The translations under genes were made by a program, and so were the position numbers. Positions 17,826-25,370 of a stretch of 64,000 nucleotides of DNA are shown here, one piece after another; within the stretch, counting starts at the first letter, position 1, and each line of letters begins with the position of its first letter. Origin of the DNA: DATAES01 sp963721305 (lineage in GTDB: Bacteria > Actinomycetota > Acidimicrobiia > Acidimicrobiales > JACDCH01). Where the stretch lies: the NCBI GenBank assembly GCA_963721305.1, contig CAVRIR010000006.1, positions 372,001 through 436,000 of the forward strand, written 5' to 3'. The notes under the pieces were generated by a model, which was not told the origin of the DNA, did no database searches, and worked only from the letters and a program-made list of their open reading frames with translations.

Positions 17826-17898
17826 GCGTTCCCCGGCCACGCAGGCCGCGTGTGGCCGCTCCTCCGCCTGGCGGCTGCGTCGCTCGCATGGTCGAGCA
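17826..17898 (+). repeat. 73-bp dispersed repeat, copy A
   Basis: Matches 33093-33165 in inverted orientation with only three differences. It contains the inverted pair CGGCCAC/GTGGCCG and lies immediately before the dehydrogenase gene in the SDR-to-dehydrogenase gap. No coding potential is evident; possibly a REP-like or mobile palindromic element. Confidence 0.7.
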
Positions 17899-17920
17899 GG
17901 TTTTCAGCACTCGCCGACGA

Positions 17921-18838
17921 TCAGTTCGGCGACGAGAAGAAGAACGGCGGGATGGTGCCGTCGGACTTGGCCAGCAGCTCGGCGCGAGCCGCGTCGACCG
18001 AGTCGATGGTCCACGGCTTGTCGCTGTCGGATTCGGTGAGCGGACGCCAGCCCTCGAGCAGCTGCACGACTCCGCCCTGCACCTTGACGACCTGACCATT
18101 GAGGTCTCGGGCGAGGTCGGACGCGAGCCACACCGCGACGGCGGCGACGTTCTCGGGCGCGAACCGGTCGAAGCCCGTTTCGTCCGGCTTCATGTGCTCG
18201 CCGGCGAGTGCCTCGGTGAGACGTGTGCGCGCGACGGGCGCGATGCAGTTGACGCGCACGCCGCTGCGCTCGAGCTCGCGGGCCATCACGATCGTCATCG
18301 ACGCGATTCCGGCCTTGGCCGCCGCGTAGTTGACCTGACCCGCGTTGCCGTACAGGCCGGACTCACTCGTGGTGTTGACGATGACGCCGCGCGCCGGCTC
18401 GCCCGTCTCCTTCGCCTTCGCTCGCCAGTACGCCGCGGCGTGGCGCGACGTGCAGAAGTGGCCCTTCAGGTGGACGTCGATGACGACGTCCCACTCGGCC
18501 TCTTCCATGTTGAAGCTCATCTTGTCGCGCAGGATCCCGGCGTTGTTGATGAGCACGTCGAGGCCGCCGAAGGTCTCGACCGCCTGGTCGATCAATGCCT
18601 TGGCGTCGCTGAAGCTCGCGACGCTGCCGTAGTTCGCGACCGCCTGCCCGCCGGCGGCGACGATCTCGTCGACCACTTGTTGCGCCGGCGTGCTGTCTGA
18701 GCCGCTGCCCTCGCTCGATCCGCCCAGATCGTTCACGACAACGGCGGAGCCTTCGGACGCGAGCAGCAACGCTTCGGCGCGCCCGATGCCCCGGCCTGCG
18801 CCCGTCACGATCGCCACCTTGCCGTCGAACAACCCCAT
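17921..18838 (-). CDS. SDR of the (3R)-hydroxyacyl-CoA dehydrogenase / 17beta-HSD type
   Basis: 305 residues, longer than typical SDRs because of an insertion after the first strand (VNDLGGSSEGSGSD) and a C-terminal tail. TGAGRGIG, INNAGILRDKMSF and QVNYAAAKAGI are characteristic of the dehydrogenase domain of peroxisomal multifunctional enzyme 2 and of mycobacterial Hsd4A. Likely oxidises 3-hydroxyacyl-CoA or a 17-hydroxysteroid. It is divergent from the ECH at 18930 across a shared palindrome, and probably heads the transcript that includes the two dehydrogenases. A paralogue is at 36703-37608. Confidence 0.92.
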   Translation of the reverse strand: MGLFDGKVAIVTGAGRGIGRAEALLLASEGSAVVVNDLGGSSEGSGSDSTPAQQVVDEIVAAGGQAVANYGSVASFSDAKALIDQAVETFGGLDVLINNAGILRDKMSFNMEEAEWDVVIDVHLKGHFCTSRHAAAYWRAKAKETGEPARGVIVNTTSESGLYGNAGQVNYAAAKAGIASMTIVMARELERSGVRVNCIAPVARTRLTEALAGEHMKPDETGFDRFAPENVAAVAVWLASDLARDLNGQVVKVQGGVVQLLEGWRPLTESDSDKPWTIDSVDAARAELLAKSDGTIPPFFFSSPN

Positions 18839-18896
18839 CGCTCCCCCTGTGCTGTCGAGATTCGACCTCGCGCGCGTGGTGCGATCGCGAGATTCC

Positions 18897-18910
18897 TGAC
18901 GCCGATGTCA
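18897..18910. promoter_or_regulatory. Shared TGACR-N4-YGTCA palindrome, copy 4
   Basis: CC-TGACG CCGA TGTCA-G, centred in the 91-base gap between divergent SDR and ECH genes, so it probably controls both directions. Confidence 0.75.
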
Positions 18911-18929
18911 GCTCGCCTACGGTAGCGGC

Positions 18930-19763
18930 GTGGCTGACGAGACGCCTATCGAGGACCAGATCGGGTACGCCATCGAGGACGGCATCGCGCGCGTCACGAT
19001 CAACCGGCCGGAGGCGGGCAACTCGTTGACGGCACACATGCGCGACACGCTCGCCGACGTGTTCGACGAGCTGTCGGCGACCCTCGGTGTGCGCGCCGTC
19101 GTGCTGACCGGCGCGGGCGAGCGTCACTTCTGCACCGGTGCGGGGCTCGGCGGACCACAGAAGCCAGGCCCGGAACGTCCGGCCGACGCGCCCGATCGCG
19201 CCCTCGGCGATGTGGCTCGCATGATCCGGCGCGGCTGGCAACGGTTGATCGCCTCGATCCTCGACTGCGAGAAGCCCGTGATCGCCGCGGTCAACGGCAC
19301 CGCGGCCGGTGGCGGCGCCAACCTCGTGCTCGCGTCCGACCTCGTCGTCATGGCCGACAGCGCGCGGCTCATCGAGGTGTTCGTGCGCCGCGGCATCATC
19401 CCCGACGCGGGCGGTTGCTACCTGCTCCCCCGCATCGTCGGGCTGCCGAAGGCGAAGGAGATCATGTTCTTCGGCGACGACCTTCCGGCCGACGAGGCGT
19501 ACCGCATCGGCATCGCGAACCGGGTCGTGCCCGCGGCCGAGGTCCAGGGCGTCGCCGAAGAATGGGCGAAGCGGCTCGCGGTGGCACCGAGCAAGGCGGT
19601 CACGATGACGAAGTGGCTGCTCAACCGGTCGTCCGAGTCGAGCCGGCATTCGGCGTTCGAGGAAGAGGGCTACGCGCAGGAGCTGGTCAACGCGACGGCC
19701 GACTCCGCCGAAGGGATGCGCGCGTTCATGGAACGGCGCGAGCCCGACTTCAAGGGTTGGTAG
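18930..19763 (+). CDS. Enoyl-CoA hydratase/isomerase family protein
   Basis: 277 residues starting at GTG 18930. INRPEAGNSL, the oxyanion segment ERHFCTGAGLGG, GTAAGGGANLVLASDLV and a conserved acidic region at RRGIIPDAGGCYLLPR fit the crotonase fold. The second Glu/Asp of true hydratases may lie in that last stretch. Acts on unsaturated CoA esters. Its 3' end overlaps the convergent gene at 19750 by 14 bases, so the two cannot both be transcribed fully without antisense overlap. Confidence 0.9.
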   Translation: MADETPIEDQIGYAIEDGIARVTINRPEAGNSLTAHMRDTLADVFDELSATLGVRAVVLTGAGERHFCTGAGLGGPQKPGPERPADAPDRALGDVARMIRRGWQRLIASILDCEKPVIAAVNGTAAGGGANLVLASDLVVMADSARLIEVFVRRGIIPDAGGCYLLPRIVGLPKAKEIMFFGDDLPADEAYRIGIANRVVPAAEVQGVAEEWAKRLAVAPSKAVTMTKWLLNRSSESSRHSAFEEEGYAQELVNATADSAEGMRAFMERREPDFKGW

Positions 19764-20448
19764 CGGCCCGGGCGCTGGCCTTGGTGAGCCCGATGCGCTC
19801 GTACGCTTCGTCGGGAATGGCGTCGACGTCCTTGTAGACGTGGTGCACGCACGGCTCGCCCGGCTTCGTCGGCGGGAACTCGATGGACGTCGGCGTGTCG
19901 CCCCACTCGATCGCCTGCAGCTCGTTGTGGACGGAGCAGTGCGCGCAGTACACGGGTAGCTCGTCACGGTTGAACGTGCGCGCTGATCGCTCGCGCAACG
20001 TCACGTACGGGCCGCCATCCTTGTCGTAACGACCTTCGTCGATCAGCCGCCCGCCGCTGCCACAGCGGAACGACAGGATGATCTTCTCGTCGTCCTCGTC
20101 GATCTCGCACGCGCCGCCGTTCGCCACCATCGCTCGTGCGATCACCTTCGCTCGGACGGTCGCTGGAAGGTCGCCCCACTTCCCTGTGCGGCGCGCGTGG
20201 ATGAAGTCGTCGCTGGTGGCGCGCAGCGCTCGCTCGACGGCAGGTTCACCGAGCTCGCGGCTGACGAACGACAGCAACGACGTGATCCATTCGATCGAAT
20301 AGATCTGCAGGTCGCGTGTACGTGCCGCGGCTTCGTCGATCAACGCGAGCGCGCGGTCGCTGTCGCCCGCGGCAACGGCCGCCTTCGCCCGCTCCCACGC
20401 GCTGACCGTCATCGACTCGATCTCGTCCGGAGAGAACATCGTCGCCAT
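19750..20448 (-). CDS. Unidentified protein with Cys-rich C-terminal half
   Basis: 232 residues; family not recognised. The N-terminal half is helical (MFSPDEIESMTVSAWERAKAA) with a segment on aromatic and acidic residues; the C-terminal half carries FRCGSGGRL, VYCAHCSVHNELQAIEW and PCVHHVYKD, suggesting a metal site built from Cys and His. No signal peptide or membrane helix. It starts seven bases after the Ltp2-like gene's stop is reached on the same strand upstream, so it is the likely last gene of that operon. Could be a small-molecule-binding or redox accessory of the aldolase module; this is inference from position. Confidence 0.7.
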   Translation of the reverse strand: MATMFSPDEIESMTVSAWERAKAAVAAGDSDRALALIDEAAARTRDLQIYSIEWITSLLSFVSRELGEPAVERALRATSDDFIHARRTGKWGDLPATVRAKVIARAMVANGGACEIDEDDEKIILSFRCGSGGRLIDEGRYDKDGGPYVTLRERSARTFNRDELPVYCAHCSVHNELQAIEWGDTPTSIEFPPTKPGEPCVHHVYKDVDAIPDEAYERIGLTKASARAATNP

Positions 20449-20454
20449 CCGTCG

Positions 20455-21687
20455 TCACCCCCTCGTGAGCAGCAGGCAGCCGGCGAGCGGCCCGCCGCCT
20501 GCAGCCGCGACCGCGACCTCTGGCCGTCGATCACCGGATCGCACCACCTGCCGCTCGCCGCCTTCGCCCCACAACTGCACGCACGCTTCGTGGAGGAAGC
20601 CGTAGCCGTGGAGTCGACCCGACGACAGCTGTCCCCCGTGCGTGTTCAACGGAAGCGGGCCTTCACGCGCGATGTTCGCGCCGCCGTCGACAAACGGTCC
20701 GCCCTCCCCCTTGCCACAGAACCCGAGTGCTTCGAGCCAGCACAGCGTGATGAAGCTGAACCCGTCGTACAGCTCGGCGACGTCGACGTCGCTGGGCGAG
20801 AGGTCGGTGCGCGTCCACAGCTGCGCGGCGGCATCGCGCAATGCCATCGTCGTGAGGTCGTCCCACTGGTCCCACGACGGGCGCCCGTGGATCGCGGTCC
20901 CGACCGCGTCGACGCGCACGGGCGGCTTGCGCAGATCCGGCGCGCTGTCCGCGCGGCTGACGATCACCGCGGTGGATCCGTCAGCGGGAACGTCGCAGTC
21001 GTAGAGACACAAGGGCGACGAGATCATCCGCACGGACAGGTAGTCGTCGAGCGTCATCAGATCGCGATACACGCCCTTCGGATTCACTGCCGCGTTGCGA
21101 CGCGCGTTCAAGGCGATCCACGCGAGCTGTTCGCGCGTCGTTCCGAACTCGTAGAAGTGGCGCATCGCCATCATCGCGATCCAGTTGGCCGCGGATGGCG
21201 CGCCATACGGCATCGTGTATTGCATGAAGGCGCCGACCCGCGGCAGCCCGCCGGACCGACCGCCACCGCCGAACCCTGGCATCACCGCGGAGCGGCCCTT
21301 GTCGCCTTGCGCGCTGCCTTCCCACACGGTGCGGAAGCACAAGACGTGGTTGGCGATGCCGGTCGTGACGGCCATGCACGCGTTCACGACGGAGCCGAGC
21401 TGACCCGGCGACTCGAGCCCACCCGCGTACCAGTTCAGGTTCAGTCGCAGCGCGTCGTGCACATCGGTCACGCCGACGCCGGAGAAGCCCGGCGGCGTGT
21501 CGATCCCGCCCGGGTACGTCGCGATGCCGTCGATGTCGTCGCGCGTGAGACCCGCGTCCTCGATGGCAGCGATGCACGCATCGAGCGTGAGGTCGACCGG
21601 ATCGCGGTGCAGGCGGCGCGCCACGTCCGATTGCCCGACGCCACTGATGACCGCATTCAGTTCGAACCCTTCGTCCGTCACGCTCAT
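20455..21687 (-). CDS. Ltp2-like thiolase-fold protein, probable side-chain aldolase
   Basis: 410 residues with a thiolase fold of the lipid-transfer-protein type. The N-terminus AVISGVGQSDVARR and middle VAELYDGFSFITLCWLEALGF followed by THGGQLSSGRLHGYGFLHE are typical of Ltp2. The classical thiolase Cys-x-Gly near the C-terminus is absent. In mycobacteria and Thermomonospora, Ltp2 partners with a DUF35 protein and performs retro-aldol cleavage of the C17 side chain of steroids. Here the DUF35 gene immediately precedes it and their junction is an ATGA overlap, the expected arrangement for a complex. Substrate is inferred. Confidence 0.88.
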   Translation of the reverse strand: MSVTDEGFELNAVISGVGQSDVARRLHRDPVDLTLDACIAAIEDAGLTRDDIDGIATYPGGIDTPPGFSGVGVTDVHDALRLNLNWYAGGLESPGQLGSVVNACMAVTTGIANHVLCFRTVWEGSAQGDKGRSAVMPGFGGGGRSGGLPRVGAFMQYTMPYGAPSAANWIAMMAMRHFYEFGTTREQLAWIALNARRNAAVNPKGVYRDLMTLDDYLSVRMISSPLCLYDCDVPADGSTAVIVSRADSAPDLRKPPVRVDAVGTAIHGRPSWDQWDDLTTMALRDAAAQLWTRTDLSPSDVDVAELYDGFSFITLCWLEALGFCGKGEGGPFVDGGANIAREGPLPLNTHGGQLSSGRLHGYGFLHEACVQLWGEGGERQVVRSGDRRPEVAVAAAGGGPLAGCLLLTRG

Positions 21688-22115
21688 CGCGCCGGCTCGA
21701 AGAACGGGAGCCACACGTCCTCGTAGTTGTCGAACGTGACCTGCAACGCCATGCCGATCTCGACCTCGTCCGGTGCGCACCCGACGATGCCGGTGGTGAG
21801 CCGCAAGCCTTCCTGTTCCGGTAGCTCGACGATCGCGATGACGTACGGCGGATCGAGACCGGGATACCAAGCCTGATGGTTCACGGTGAACGTGTGCACC
21901 GTCGCCTGTCCGGACACAGCCTCGACGTCGAGCTCCTTCGACAGGCAACGCGGGCAACGCGGCGTGGGTGGATGGATCCAGTAGCCGCAGACCTGGCAGC
22001 GCAGGAAGCGCAGCTTGCCCTCCGCGCCGCCGGTCCAGAAGTGGCGGTTGGAATCGTCGAGCCGGGGAAGCAGCCGGAACGGCTTCGCCTCTGCTTCAGG
22101 ACTCTCCGTTGTCAT
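21684..22115 (-). CDS. DUF35 OB-fold zinc-ribbon protein, probable aldolase partner
   Basis: About 143 residues from ATG 22115. A rubredoxin-like zinc ribbon uses Cys 40, 43, 54 and 57 (CQVCG and CPRC), followed by an OB fold with VSGQATVHTFTVNHQ. DUF35 proteins bind acyl-CoA and supply a subunit to Ltp2-type aldolases; in the tuberculosis system this domain is fused to the MaoC protein ChsH2, while here it stands alone. Start overlaps the CMD-like gene by 20 bases and its stop overlaps the Ltp2-like start by four. Confidence 0.9.
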   Translation of the reverse strand: MTTESPEAEAKPFRLLPRLDDSNRHFWTGGAEGKLRFLRCQVCGYWIHPPTPRCPRCLSKELDVEAVSGQATVHTFTVNHQAWYPGLDPPYVIAIVELPEQEGLRLTTGIVGCAPDEVEIGMALQVTFDNYEDVWLPFFEPAR

Positions 22116-22464
22116 CGGCTTCGACCTCCGGCGCCGCATCGAATCCTTGGCGCGCATGGGGGAGCGCTTCGACGGCCGCGAGCACCCCGAACGCAGGTGT
22201 CGTGAGCATGATCGAACCGACCACGTCGTCCCACGACGCGCCCACCTCGCGGGCGAGCATGGCGTGGCGGGCGATGCCCTCGGGATTGCGGGCGATGACC
22301 GAACACGCCATGCGGATCAGTTCGTGCGTCTTCCGGTCGGGCGCGTTCAGCGCCTCGATCTGGCCCAGCCACGCGCTCTGCGCCTCGTGCAACGACGGGA
22401 AGACCTCGTGCACCGGCGCTTCCCACCGGAACGTGAACCCGTCGCCGTCCTTTCCTTCTGCCAT
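22096..22464 (-). CDS. Carboxymuconolactone decarboxylase/AhpD-like protein
   Basis: 122 residues, all-helical. The core THELIRMACSVIARNPEGIARHAMLAREVGAS... matches the CMD/AhpD fold with a conserved Glu, one Cys and a His, but the CxxC pair of peroxidase-active AhpD is missing (only one Cys). It may therefore be a decarboxylase-like or structural relative. Sits between two DUF35 genes and overlaps the second, so it is in the same operon. Role in the pathway is unknown. Confidence 0.8.
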   Translation of the reverse strand: MAEGKDGDGFTFRWEAPVHEVFPSLHEAQSAWLGQIEALNAPDRKTHELIRMACSVIARNPEGIARHAMLAREVGASWDDVVGSIMLTTPAFGVLAAVEALPHARQGFDAAPEVEADDNGES

Positions 22465-22488
22465 CCCCGCGCACGTTAGTGGTGCGGA

Positions 22489-22896
22489 TCACGCGGGCCG
22501 GAAGACCGGGAAGGTGAACTCGTCGGTCTCCTCGCGGAAATCGACGATCAACGGCATGCCGATGCGCAACTCGCTCTCGTCGCATCCTTCGACGTTCGTC
22601 ATCATGCGAGGACCCTCGTCGAGATCGACGACTGCCGCGACATACGGGACGCGTTCACCGAACGGCGGCAGATCGTTTCGGCGCACGATCGAGTACGTGT
22701 AGAGCGCCGCTCGCCCGCTGGCCTGCTCCCACTCGACCCGCTCGCTCCAGCAGTACGGGCAGAAGGGCCGGGGATAGAAGTGCGCCTTGCCGCAGTCAGC
22801 GCAGCGCTTGACGAGGAGCTTGTGCTCGCGCGCCGCGTCCCAATACGGCTGCGTGTCCGCGTCAGGTCTCGGGAGATCGAACCGCGGCGTCGACAC
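22489..22896 (-). CDS. DUF35 OB-fold zinc-ribbon protein
   Basis: 135 residues. Zinc-ribbon cysteines at 32, 35, 46 and 49 (CADCG and CPYC) and then an OB fold (ASGRAALYTYSIVRRN). Second DUF35 gene within 400 bases of the first, each upstream of different partners; thiolase-like genes without an adjacent DUF35 occur at 4907 and 56072. It probably delivers or orients the CoA ester for a thiolase-fold partner. Lies 12 bases downstream of the fused dehydrogenase stop. Confidence 0.9.
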   Translation of the reverse strand: MSTPRFDLPRPDADTQPYWDAAREHKLLVKRCADCGKAHFYPRPFCPYCWSERVEWEQASGRAALYTYSIVRRNDLPPFGERVPYVAAVVDLDEGPRMMTNVEGCDESELRIGMPLIVDFREETDEFTFPVFRPA

Positions 22897-22908
22897 GTCG
22901 GTGCTTCG

Positions 22909-25011
22909 TCAGTCCTTCGGGAGCCCGAGCAGCCGTTCGGCGATCACGTTGCGCTGCACCTCGCTCGTGCCACCCGCGATCGTCAGGCAGCGATTGGCGA
23001 AGAAAGCGCCGACCCACGTCGCCGCATCGCCGTCGTTGGCGGCGGCTGCGGGACCGAGCAAGCCGAGGCCGACCTCCTGCACGCGCTGGTCGTGCTCGAC
23101 GCCGAGCAGCTTGCGCACGCTCGACTCGGGGCCGGGATCCGCGCCGTCGAGCGCGCGGGTCGTCATGCGCAGGCCGAGCACGGCGAGCGACTGCGCCTCG
23201 GCGAGCAGGGAACCGACCTCGTCGACGGCGAGCGCATCGTCAGGGTCGAGCATCGCGAGCAACCTCTCGACACCGAAGCCGAATGACGAGCCCGAGCCCA
23301 TCGACACCCGTTCGTTGGCAAGCGTGGTGCGCGCCGCGCGCCATCCGGAGTTGACGGCGCCGACGACGCAATCGTCCGGCACGAAGACATCGGACAGGAA
23401 GACCTCGTTGAACATCGCGAACCCGGTCAGCTCGCGCAGTGGCCGGATGTCGATGCCCTCCGCGTTCATGTCGACGCAGAAGCAGCTGATGCCTTCGTGC
23501 TTCGGAACGGTCGGATCGGTGCGCGCGAGACAGAGCCCCCAGTCCGACTCCTTCGCCATCGTCGTCCACACCTTCTGGCCGCTCAGCAGCCAGCCGCCAT
23601 CAGCCCTGCTCGCCTTCGTCGTCAGTGACGCGAGGTCGCTTCCCGCTCCGGGCTCACTGAAGAGCTGGCACCAGGTGATCTCACCGCGCAGCGTGGACGG
23701 GATCCAGCGTTGCTGTTGCTCGTGGGTGCCGTGTTCGATGAGCGTCGGCAACACCCATGCGCCGACCTGTAGGTGCTGGCGACGCACGTGCGCGCGCTGC
23801 AGCTCGTCGTCGATGACGAGTTGCTCGACTGCGCTCGCGTCGCGTCCCCACGGCTTGGGCCAGTGCGGTGCGAGGTAGCCGCCGTCGGCGAGCAGCACGC
23901 GCCATTCGCTCTTGTCGTGGTCGGTGAGCGCGTCGAGGAACGCGCGCACATCGTCCCGGATCGGCTCGGCTTCCGGGGGAAGGTCGACCGCGAGCGTGCG
24001 GCGGGTTCCGGCGCGCGCGAGCTCGACGGTGGTGCGGTACCACCCGCCCGGGCCTCCCCCTGCGAAGGCCCGAAGCGACGTGGCCCGCTTCAGGTACAGG
24101 TGGGCGTCGTGTTCCCACGTGAAGCCGACGCCCCCGAGCACCTGGATGCAGTCCTTGGCGCACTTGAAGAACGCGGCCGGAGCCAGCGCGCCCGCGACGG
24201 CTGCCGTCAGCGATCGTTCGTCCGGCGTGGCCGCCGGTCGTGCCGCATCCCACGCGACGGCGCGCGCCTGCTCGAGCGCGAGCAGCATGTCGGCGCACCG
24301 GTGCTTGACGCCCTGGAACTGCCCGATCGGACGGCCGAACTGCTCGCGCACCTGTGCGTACTCGGCCGCGGTCCCGACGCACCAGGCCGCACCACCGGCG
24401 CATTCCGCCGCCATGAGCGTGACCGCGAGATCGACGACGGCGGTGCCGTGCGGGTCGGGAAGGAACGCGATGGACGTCGCCGTCGACACGTCGACATCGG
24501 CGACCCGCCTCGTCGTATCGACGCTCGTTCGCGGTGTGACCTTGCAGTCCTCGGCGCTTACGACGTTCCAGCCACCGTCGGCCGGAACGATGATCAGCTC
24601 GGCGAGCGCGGCGCCGAGCACCGGGGCGGCGGCGCCGGAGAACGCGACCGCGGCCGTCGTCGATCCGTCCGCCAGGGACGGAAGCAGCGCGGCTCGGACG
24701 TCGTCGTCACCGAGCTCGTTGATCGCCGCCGAGGCGATGACGGTCGGAAGGAACGGGCCTGGCGCACAGCCGCGACCGAGCTCTTCCAGCACGACCGCCA
24801 GCTCGCTCAGCCCGTAACCCGAGCCGCCCAGGTGCTCGGGGACATGGAGTCCGAGCCAGCCGAGCGCCGCGAGCTGCTCCCAGAACAGCGGCATCGTCTC
24901 GTGCTCGGCGTCGAGCGAGGCCCGCGGCACTGCGGGCGGGCAATGGTTCGTGACCCATCGGCGCGCGGTGTCGTGCAGCGCGATGTGGTCGGCGGTGATC
25001 CCGAGCGTCAT
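22909..25011 (-). CDS. Fused double acyl-CoA dehydrogenase (FadE34/ChsE3-like)
   Basis: 700 residues, almost twice the usual length. Residues 1 to about 330 resemble the small subunit type (FGRPIGQFQGVKHRCAD, CAKDCIQVLGGVGFTWEHD) and about 350-700 the large type (WCQLFSEPGAGSDLASL, LLSGQKVWTT, AGGTSEVQRNVIAERLLG). This domain order and size match FadE34, called ChsE3, which oxidises a steroid side-chain CoA ester as a homodimer that mimics a heterotetramer. Followed by DUF35 genes and preceded by the ferredoxin gene on the same strand, with 28 bases between. Good evidence for a sterol-like substrate. Confidence 0.93.
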   Translation of the reverse strand: MTLGITADHIALHDTARRWVTNHCPPAVPRASLDAEHETMPLFWEQLAALGWLGLHVPEHLGGSGYGLSELAVVLEELGRGCAPGPFLPTVIASAAINELGDDDVRAALLPSLADGSTTAAVAFSGAAAPVLGAALAELIIVPADGGWNVVSAEDCKVTPRTSVDTTRRVADVDVSTATSIAFLPDPHGTAVVDLAVTLMAAECAGGAAWCVGTAAEYAQVREQFGRPIGQFQGVKHRCADMLLALEQARAVAWDAARPAATPDERSLTAAVAGALAPAAFFKCAKDCIQVLGGVGFTWEHDAHLYLKRATSLRAFAGGGPGGWYRTTVELARAGTRRTLAVDLPPEAEPIRDDVRAFLDALTDHDKSEWRVLLADGGYLAPHWPKPWGRDASAVEQLVIDDELQRAHVRRQHLQVGAWVLPTLIEHGTHEQQQRWIPSTLRGEITWCQLFSEPGAGSDLASLTTKASRADGGWLLSGQKVWTTMAKESDWGLCLARTDPTVPKHEGISCFCVDMNAEGIDIRPLRELTGFAMFNEVFLSDVFVPDDCVVGAVNSGWRAARTTLANERVSMGSGSSFGFGVERLLAMLDPDDALAVDEVGSLLAEAQSLAVLGLRMTTRALDGADPGPESSVRKLLGVEHDQRVQEVGLGLLGPAAAANDGDAATWVGAFFANRCLTIAGGTSEVQRNVIAERLLGLPKD

Positions 25012-25039
25012 GTGCGGTCTGCGATGCCTCGACCCGCCG

Positions 25040-25231
25040 CTACTCGTCGATCGACAGCGCCATCGTCGGGCAGCCGTCGACGGCGAGGCGGATCTTGTCT
25101 TCTGAGTCGCCGGCGGGGTCGATGACGATCGCCTTCATCTCGTCGTCGAGGTCGAACGTGTCGGGCGCGTGGAAGGCACAGTTGCCCGAGCCCATGCAAC
25201 GTTCGCGGTCGATCTTGATCGAAAGTGGCAT
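25040..25231 (-). CDS. 3Fe-4S ferredoxin
   Basis: 63 residues. One cluster with Cys 12, Cys 18 and Cys 54-Pro (CMGSGNC and DGCPTMALS); the second Cys of a 4Fe-4S motif is replaced by Gly, which indicates a 3Fe-4S type. These small ferredoxins pass electrons to cytochromes P450. No P450 is adjacent, so it may serve those at 8679 and 29023. First gene on its transcript, next to a shared palindrome. Confidence 0.93.
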   Translation of the reverse strand: MPLSIKIDRERCMGSGNCAFHAPDTFDLDDEMKAIVIDPAGDSEDKIRLAVDGCPTMALSIDE

Positions 25232-25257
25232 CGAGGTCCCTCGTTGAGCACACTACC

Positions 25258-25271
25258 TGACGCTGGTGTCA
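25258..25271. promoter_or_regulatory. Shared TGACR-N4-YGTCA palindrome, copy 5
   Basis: ACC-TGACG CTGG TGTCA-G between the ferredoxin operon (minus) and the amidohydrolase at 25371 (plus). It lies 27 bases from the ferredoxin ATG. Confidence 0.75.
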
Positions 25272-25370
25272 GCTTCGGCAGCGTCCGAGAGGTGTCCGAG
25301 CCGTGAGACCACTTGATTGCAGGCCGACCGTGGTAGCGCCAGCGGGCGATCGGCACTGGAGGCGAACGCA

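Noticed and set aside
17921..25231. A complete cholesterol catabolic cluster as in Mycobacterium
   Set aside because: Ring-degradation genes (kstD, kshA/B, hsaA-D), mce transport genes and KstR-type sites are not in the window. Only side-chain-type enzymes are seen, so the substrate is left open.
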